Assembly: GCA_910585445.1 (NCBI GenBank)
Contig: CAJUEK010000013.1
Span: 1-11,282 of the forward strand
Source of the DNA: an uncultured Bacteroidales bacterium
Lineage (GTDB): Bacteria > Bacteroidota > Bacteroidia > Bacteroidales > UBA932
Length of the DNA: 11,282 bases
Direction: 5' to 3'
Position numbers and translations under genes: made by a program. The notes under the pieces were generated by a model. That model was not told where the DNA came from. It saw only the letters and a program-made list of their open reading frames with translations, and searched no databases. How positions within the stretch are numbered: the stretch's first letter is position 1; every line of letters starts with the position of its first letter. This document shows positions 7,164 through 11,282 of this stretch, piece by piece.

Positions 7164-7182
7164 GGATTTTATCATATTTTTG
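7152..7182 (+). promoter_or_regulatory. Predicted promoter of ruvA
   Basis: TATTTTTG (7175-7182) matches the -7 consensus TAnnTTTG. CTTTC at 7152-7156 stands at the -33 position with 18-19 bp spacing. Transcription would start near 7189, about 19 bases before the ATG at 7208. The leader is A-rich and has no Shine-Dalgarno sequence. Confidence 0.55.
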
Positions 7183-7207
7183 CAAGGCATACAAAAACAT
7201 AACAACA

Positions 7208-7795
7208 ATGATTGATTACATAAAAGGAGACATCATCGAACTCACTCCCACCGAGACCACTTTGGAGAATCACGGGATAGGCTACAGAATCCTCATCTCA
7301 TTGCAGACATACGAAAAGCTGAACGGCAACCGGACTGCAACGATATATATACACCATTACCTGAGGGATGACGAAGAACTTTATTACGGATTCGCCACTA
7401 AGGACGAGCGTGAATTGTTCCGTCTTCTGATTAGTGTATCAGGAATAGGAGCATCTACAGCCCGCATGATGCTCTCTTCCCTCACCTCAGACGAGATAAG
7501 AAATGCCATTGTGGCAGAAGACATCAACAAAATAAAAAGCATAAAAGGAATCGGAACCAAAAGTGCGCAAAGACTGATTCTCGAGCTTAAGGACAAGGTT
7601 GTAAAAGGAGAAGGAGCAGAAAGCAACATTCTTTTGGCGTCCGCTTCAGACAGTTCAGTTGAAGAGGCCGTAACAGCACTTGTAATGCTGGGCTTCACCA
7701 AAGCGAACGTAAACAAGGCTGTCAGCGCTGTCCTCAAAGAAAAACCATCATCCTCACTTGAAGAAATAATCAAGCTTTCTCTTAAAAGATTGTAA
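7208..7795 (+). CDS. ruvA: Holliday junction branch migration complex subunit RuvA
   Basis: A 195-residue DNA-binding protein that holds four-way junctions as a tetramer and loads the RuvB motor in recombinational repair. Domain I (about 1-63) is the OB fold, beginning MIDYIKGDIIEL and including IYIHHYLRDDEELYYGF. Domain II (about 64-140) has two helix-hairpin-helix motifs, VSGIGASTARMML and IKGIGTKSAQRLI. After an acidic, Ser-rich linker, domain III (about 148-195) with VEEAVTALVMLGF is the RuvB-binding part. Length is normal. It is the only plus-strand gene between the two minus-strand operons; ruvB and ruvC are not in the window. A perfect palindrome begins 24 bases after its stop and can serve as its terminator. 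Confidence 0.97.
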   Translation: MIDYIKGDIIELTPTETTLENHGIGYRILISLQTYEKLNGNRTATIYIHHYLRDDEELYYGFATKDERELFRLLISVSGIGASTARMMLSSLTSDEIRNAIVAEDINKIKSIKGIGTKSAQRLILELKDKVVKGEGAESNILLASASDSSVEEAVTALVMLGFTKANVNKAVSAVLKEKPSSSLEEIIKLSLKRL

Positions 7796-7818
7796 TCAGA
7801 TTTCCTGAATATAAAAAC

Positions 7819-7846
7819 AAAAGGTGTTCCACGTGGAACACCTTTT
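7819..7846. terminator. 28-bp perfect palindrome, probable bidirectional terminator
   Basis: The two 14-base halves (7819-7832 and 7833-7846) are exact reverse complements: AAAAGGTGTTCCAC followed by its complement ending CACCTTTT. In RNA this gives a GC-containing stem with AAAA/UUUU at the base and a tiny CACGUG-derived loop, in both directions. It lies between the convergent stops of ruvA (7795) and mnmG (7848), where a shared terminator is expected. The U run is short (four, then AU). Its central 16 bases are a parS-like site, listed separately. Confidence 0.65.
7825..7840. promoter_or_regulatory. parS: Candidate parS (ParB-binding centromere) site 1
   Basis: TGTTCCACGTGGAACA is a perfect 16-bp palindrome with the invariant CACGTG core. 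The Bacillus parS form is TGTTTCACGTGAAACA; this site differs only by the symmetric change of T/A to C/G flanking the core, a variant reported as parS in other bacteria such as Myxococcus. It is intergenic between ruvA and mnmG. An exact 14-bp second copy lies 522 bp away, which a terminator alone would not explain. Confidence 0.65.
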
Positions 7847-7847
7847 A

Positions 7848-9938
7848 TCATCTACCGAAGTAAACAAGCAGAACAGATACGTCCGCAGGAGATACTCCTG
7901 ATATTCTGGATGCCTGCGCTATAGTACGCGGAGAATATTTCTTAAGTTTCTGACGGCACTCGATGGACAGGCTCTCCACCCTATCGAAATCAAAACCCTC
8001 AGGTATCGAAAGATTCTCAAGCCTCATTATCTTATCAGCCATCTGCTGCTCTCGCTCTATATATCCCTTATACTTTATGGAAATTTCAGAAGAACTCAAT
8101 ATGTCACGCCTGTAATTATATTCCAGCATAACATCCATCTTATCGGAATTGAGTTTGCTTAACGGATACTCAGTGTTGCTCTTCAGAATATGAACAGCAT
8201 CCTGATAGCTTGAATTTCCATCAGCAAACACATCAGAAAGCGAATCTGCATTCAGCAATACATCGGAATACCTGCGCTCCTCCTTAAACAGAGAATCAAG
8301 CGGAGAAGAAAAATCTTTTTCCAAATCAATATTTGATTTTCCTATTGTTCCACGTGGAACTAAATCAAATACTCTATCTGCTGAAACCTGAGGACGTGAA
8401 ATCAAATCAGAGATTCTCCTTCGTGAGTCAATATTGGCAGAACCTACAGAATCGAGATATTCATTCACATCGTCAGGTCGCACTGAAGTGGAATAGAAAA
8501 ACTCATTCAATCTATCAACACAATCATACTTGCGCATAGTATAGTCATAGCGGAACTTGTCAGCAAGACCAACATTATATGAAAGCCCGGTAAGACGCAA
8601 ATCGGCATTATCCTGCCTGAGCAATATCCTGTACTCCGCCCTCGAAGTAAACATGCGGTACGGTTCATCGACTCCTTTAGTAATAAGGTCATCAATCAGA
8701 ACACCTATATATGCCTGATCACGCTTAAGGATGAATGGTTCCTTCCCCACTGTCTTAAGATGTGCATTGATACCCGCAATCAATCCCTGCGCTGCCGCCT
8801 CCTCATAACCGGTAGTTCCATTAACCTGCCCGGCAAAAAACAGATTCTCTATAGACTTCAATTCAAGCGATGCCTTCAACTGTGTAGGATCAAAATAATC
8901 ATATTCCACCGCATAAGCCGGCCGATAAACCTTAGCATTCTCAAGTCCCTTGATGGCATGCAAGGCTTCCATCTGAATATCCAACGGCAAAGAAGAAGAA
9001 AAGCCCTGCAGATAATACTCATTTGTATGCCTTCCCTCAGGCTCGAGGAAAAGCTGATGCTCCGTCTTGTCCGCGAATGTCCTGAGCTTGTCCTCAATGC
9101 TCGGACAATAGCGCGGACCGATTCCTTTTATCATGCCTGAGAAAAGAGGAGAATCCGCAAAACCGCTCCTTAATATGTCATGCACCTTCTGATTGGTGTG
9201 CACAATAAAGCATGGCATCTGCGGAGTTCCGTTCTGGGCAGAAGAAAGGTAAGGCAAATAAGAAAATTTTTCAGGCTCCGTATCACCTACCTGCGAAACC
9301 AGACATGAAGTATCAACAGAAGATATGTCAATTCGCGGAGGAGTGCCGGTTTTCATTCTTGCCGTCCTGACTCCCATCTCAACAAGCTGCTCAGTCAAGC
9401 CATAAGAAGAAAGCTCACCTATCCTTCCGCCCTCAAAAGCATTCCTGCCGATGAACATGCGTCCTCCAAGGAAGGTTCCCGCTGTTATGATAACCGTCTG
9501 AGAATTGAATATTGCCCCAGTAGTCGTACATACTCCCGTGATTTTCGTTCCACAGAAGAGCAAACGGGTCACAGTATCTTGGTAAATATCTAATTTACAG
9601 GCACTTTCGAGAATTTTTCGCCAATAAGACGAATAACTGTTTTTGTCACACTGGGCACGCGGACTCCACATTGCCGGGCCCTTTGAGCGGTTAAGCATAC
9701 GGAACTGCAATGTAGAAGCATCAGTGACAATTCCGGTATAGCCTCCGAGAGCATCAATCTCACGGACAATCTGTCCCTTTGCAATTCCTCCGATTGCAGG
9801 GTTGCATGACATCTGTCCGAACTTGTTCATGTCCATGGAAATCAGAAGAACCGAAGAACCCATCCTCGATGCCGCCATGGCCGCCTCGCAGCCGGCATGT
9901 CCCCCGCCGACTACGATAACATCATATCTGCCCATCAT
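7848..9938 (-). CDS. mnmG: tRNA uridine-5-carboxymethylaminomethyl modification enzyme MnmG (GidA), with C-terminal-region insertion
   Basis: FAD-dependent enzyme that, with MnmE, installs the cmnm5 group on U34 of certain tRNAs. Positions here are counted in the 699-codon frame opening at TTG 9947. FAD-binding VVGGGHAGCEAA (12-23), the conserved Cys in QMSCNPAIGG (48), ITAGTFLGG (154-162), the conserved Cys of GPRYCPSIEDK (281), and the closing QASRISGVSPADVSVLLVY are all present, so it looks functional. ATG at 9938 (696 residues) is preferred: TTG would add three residues and overlap ybeY by 8 bases, whereas ATG follows the ybeY stop by one base. Residues of about 530-600 (between SRPQVSADRV and SIKYKGYIERE) hold about 70 extra residues compared with the ~629-residue E. 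coli protein, and a parS-like palindrome encodes VPRGT at the start of this insertion. MnmG genes lie near oriC in many bacteria. Confidence 0.95.
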   Translation of the reverse strand: MMGRYDVIVVGGGHAGCEAAMAASRMGSSVLLISMDMNKFGQMSCNPAIGGIAKGQIVREIDALGGYTGIVTDASTLQFRMLNRSKGPAMWSPRAQCDKNSYSSYWRKILESACKLDIYQDTVTRLLFCGTKITGVCTTTGAIFNSQTVIITAGTFLGGRMFIGRNAFEGGRIGELSSYGLTEQLVEMGVRTARMKTGTPPRIDISSVDTSCLVSQVGDTEPEKFSYLPYLSSAQNGTPQMPCFIVHTNQKVHDILRSGFADSPLFSGMIKGIGPRYCPSIEDKLRTFADKTEHQLFLEPEGRHTNEYYLQGFSSSLPLDIQMEALHAIKGLENAKVYRPAYAVEYDYFDPTQLKASLELKSIENLFFAGQVNGTTGYEEAAAQGLIAGINAHLKTVGKEPFILKRDQAYIGVLIDDLITKGVDEPYRMFTSRAEYRILLRQDNADLRLTGLSYNVGLADKFRYDYTMRKYDCVDRLNEFFYSTSVRPDDVNEYLDSVGSANIDSRRRISDLISRPQVSADRVFDLVPRGTIGKSNIDLEKDFSSPLDSLFKEERRYSDVLLNADSLSDVFADGNSSYQDAVHILKSNTEYPLSKLNSDKMDVMLEYNYRRDILSSSEISIKYKGYIEREQQMADKIMRLENLSIPEGFDFDRVESLSIECRQKLKKYSPRTIAQASRISGVSPADVSVLLVYFGR
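8346..8361. promoter_or_regulatory. parS: Candidate parS (ParB-binding centromere) site 2, inside mnmG
   Basis: TGTTCCACGTGGAACT contains the same exact 14-bp palindrome GTTCCACGTGGAAC (8347-8360) found between ruvA and mnmG; only the last base departs from the 16-bp form. On the minus strand it encodes Val530-Pro-Arg-Gly-Thr534 of MnmG, at the edge of the extra segment. parS sites inside coding sequences are common. It cannot be a terminator here, so its conservation with site 1 favours a protein-binding role or a repeat family. Confidence 0.6.
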
Positions 9939-9939
9939 A

Positions 9940-10359
9940 TCAGACAAGCTCCCTCAATGAAAGATAATAATTCTCCTTTGCCCTCATCTGCGCGATATCC
10001 TCGTCACAATGGTCATCATACCCTATAAGATGAAGAATCCCGTGCACCATGACACGGTTCAACTCATCATTGAACTCAGTCCCGTACTCCGCCGCATTCT
10101 CACGCACACTGTCAACACTGATGAACAAATCTCCTGAAAGCCTGTCACCCTCGCAATAGTCAAAAGTTATTATATCGGTGAAATAGTCATGCTGGAGATA
10201 CCTCTGATTGACATCAAGAATATAATTGTCCGAACAGAATATTATGGAAATCTGTCCTATCCTGCGTATTTCACTCTCAGCCACAAGCTTGAGCCAGCGG
10301 TTGTTAAGCGTCTTCACCTTGAAAACAAAAGAGGTGTCTTCAAAATAATAAGAAATCAT
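9940..10359 (-). CDS. ybeY: Endoribonuclease YbeY (rRNA maturation factor)
   Basis: A 139-residue single-domain metalloprotein (UPF0054) involved in 16S rRNA 3' end maturation and ribosome quality control. The family core is seen in VNQRYLQHDYFTDIITFDY (50-68) and in the metal-binding segment VMVHGILHLIGYDDH (103-117) with His106 and His110. In E. coli the motif is HGTLHLLGYDH; here the third-ligand position aligns with Asp116, followed by His117. Bacteroidota members commonly have Asp at that position. It is first in a two-gene unit with mnmG, whose ATG follows one base after this TGA. Confidence 0.95.
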   Translation of the reverse strand: MISYYFEDTSFVFKVKTLNNRWLKLVAESEIRRIGQISIIFCSDNYILDVNQRYLQHDYFTDIITFDYCEGDRLSGDLFISVDSVRENAAEYGTEFNDELNRVMVHGILHLIGYDDHCDEDIAQMRAKENYYLSLRELV

Positions 10360-10375
10360 TACTTCAAATTTTCTG

Positions 10376-10383
10376 CAAATCTA
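10376..10383 (-). promoter_or_regulatory. Predicted -7 element of the ybeY-mnmG promoter
   Basis: TAGATTTG on the minus strand matches TAnnTTTG exactly and lies 16 bases upstream of the ybeY ATG. No clear TTTG is seen at the -33 position, so the promoter is incomplete by consensus. Transcription would start near 10369, leaving a very short leader of about 10 bases. Confidence 0.45.
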
Positions 10384-10443
10384 CAAAATGTAAAGAAACT
10401 ATCGGCGCAATTCCTTGATATTATCAAAACTGACTGCAAAAAA

Positions 10444-10474
10444 TTTGAAATGAAAAATATAATTTCTAACTTTA
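10444..10474 (+). promoter_or_regulatory. Predicted promoter of the tonB-family gene
   Basis: TTTG (10444-10447), exactly 19 bp, then TAACTTTA (10467-10474) fit the Bacteroidota -33/-7 pattern, with one mismatch at the last base of TAnnTTTG. Transcription would start near 10481, giving a leader of about 67 bases. That leader can form a weak 7-bp hairpin (10489-10495 with 10505-10511) of unknown relevance. The rest of 10360-10547 shows no other feature apart from the ybeY -7 element. Confidence 0.55.
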
Positions 10475-10547
10475 CCGGGCGAAAGCGGAGAAAAGTGAAT
10501 CATGCTTTTCTAAGTGACGAAAGTGAATATAAAAACTAACGATCAAT

Positions 10548-11237
10548 ATGGAAATCAAAAAGTCAGAAAGAGCAAGCTTGGAAAACAAGAAGCTCCTTTT
10601 CGTAGAATTGGGACTTGTAATTGCTTTGGGAATTACTCTCTTTTGCTTTGAATGGACAAGCAGCGAAACAGAAACTGCAGTCCTTGAAGACACAACAGAA
10701 ATCCTTGTGGAAGAGGAAATCATATCCACTACCATGGATACACCTCCACCGCCACCTTCGGCACCACAGATTCCTGTCCTTTCAGACCAGATTGACATCG
10801 TTGACGATGATATCCAGGTTGACGACGACATGTTCATGAATCTTGAGGACAATGAGAATCTCGGAGTTGAAATCATTGACTACGTGGAAGTTGAAGAGGA
10901 AGTAGTTGAAGAGGAGGCCATTCCGTTCCAGCTCGTGGAGGAGAAGCCATCATTCCAGGGCGGAGATGCAAACCAGTTCTCAAAATGGGTGAACTCAAGG
11001 CTCGAGTATCCTGAAATCGCAAAGGAGAACGGAGTTCAGGGCCGTGTGACACTCCAGTTCACCGTGGAGAAAGACGGAACAGTAACCAAAGTGAAAGTGC
11101 TCCGCGGAGTAGACCCTTCACTTGACAAGGAAGCTGTCAGGGTAGTTTCTATGTCACCAAAATGGAAACCGGGAAAACAGAGAGACCGTGCAGTCCCTGT
11201 TACATATACCTTCCCTGTTATCTTCCAGTTGAGATAA
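10548..11237 (+). CDS. TonB family energy transducer protein
   Basis: A 229-residue inner-membrane-anchored protein that couples the proton motive force (through ExbB-ExbD) to TonB-dependent outer-membrane transporters. A short cytoplasmic start (MEIKKSERASLENKK) is followed by one transmembrane helix (about 16-35). The periplasmic linker (about 37-135) has one short Pro run (DTPPPPPSAPQIP, 64-76) and is otherwise strongly acidic, with repeated VEEE units (about 113-124), unlike the Pro/Lys-rich linker of E. coli TonB. The C-terminal TonB domain (about 136-229) begins PSFQGGDANQFSKWV, has the YPEIAKENGVQGRV motif (154-167) and ends in VPVTYTFPVIFQLR. This form is widespread in Bacteroidota, where several paralogs are common, so the transporter served is unknown. 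ExbB/ExbD genes are not in the window. The ATG follows an A-rich leader without a Shine-Dalgarno sequence. Confidence 0.93.
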   Translation: MEIKKSERASLENKKLLFVELGLVIALGITLFCFEWTSSETETAVLEDTTEILVEEEIISTTMDTPPPPPSAPQIPVLSDQIDIVDDDIQVDDDMFMNLEDNENLGVEIIDYVEVEEEVVEEEAIPFQLVEEKPSFQGGDANQFSKWVNSRLEYPEIAKENGVQGRVTLQFTVEKDGTVTKVKVLRGVDPSLDKEAVRVVSMSPKWKPGKQRDRAVPVTYTFPVIFQLR

Positions 11238-11282
11238 TTTGATGACCTATATCAATGCGAGAGTGTGACTATAATGCATGTA

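Noticed and set aside
9939..9947. TTG start giving mnmG 699 residues
   Set aside because: It would overlap ybeY by 8 bases. Two ATG codons lie three and four codons downstream, directly before the family's usual YDVIVVGGG start. ATG at 9935 is also possible.
10489..10511. Hairpin AGAAAAG / CTTTTCT in the tonB leader as a riboswitch or attenuator
   Set aside because: The 7-bp stem is AT-rich with a 9-base loop, has no T tract and no conserved aptamer features. It is mentioned with the promoter only.
11238..11282. Start of another gene or an RNA at the right edge
   Set aside because: Only 45 bases follow the tonB-family stop, with no convincing terminator, promoter or open frame.

Overview
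The window looks like chromosomal DNA from a member of the Bacteroidota, probably Bacteroidales. Three things suggest this. Predicted promoters match the Bacteroidota housekeeping form (TTTG or TTG, about 19 bp, then TAnnTTTG) ahead of several genes. Gene starts lack Shine-Dalgarno sequences and are A-rich instead. The proteins themselves, such as the short acidic TonB, the single-chain GlyRS and the SUF set, look like those of that phylum. No rRNA, tRNA, CRISPR array, transposase or phage gene was seen, and no gene-free stretch exceeds 300 bases; the longest is 10360-10547.

Layout. (1) 1-2430, plus strand: a promoter, then a flotillin-type membrane-domain operon: an NfeD-like OB-fold membrane protein, a flotillin/YqiK-like SPFH protein, and a small XRE regulator whose start overlaps the flotillin stop. 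A hairpin at 2392-2429 can terminate both this operon and the converging one. (2) 7050 down to 2463, minus strand: a tightly packed run sufS-sufE-sufT-like-folK-glyS-unknown exported protein, with gaps of -4 to +15 bases, joining Fe-S cluster assembly, folate synthesis and glycine tRNA charging. (3) 7051-7207: overlapping divergent promoters for the suf run and for ruvA. (4) 7208-7795, plus strand: ruvA (Holliday junction branch migration). (5) 10359 down to 7848, minus strand: ybeY-mnmG, an rRNA/tRNA maturation pair, converging on ruvA. (6) 10548-11237, plus strand: a tonB-family energy transducer with its own promoter.

The most notable signal is outside gene annotation. The 14-bp palindrome GTTCCACGTGGAAC occurs twice, exactly, 522 bp apart: once as the core of a 28-bp perfect palindrome between ruvA and mnmG, and once inside mnmG. 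A one-mismatch copy lies in sufS. The sequence matches the CACGTG-centred parS site bound by chromosomal ParB. This suggests that the window is part of an origin-proximal partition (centromere) region, which fits the usual origin-side location of mnmG in many bacteria. The mnmG copy lies at the edge of an extra segment of about 70 residues not present in typical MnmG. Both coding copies read Val-Pro-Arg-Gly-Thr in the same frame, so a dispersed palindromic repeat is the main alternative.

Two starts are corrected relative to the longest open frames: sufS and mnmG are given ATG starts at 7050 and 9938, because the longer frames begin with TTG and add residues outside the family's conserved start.
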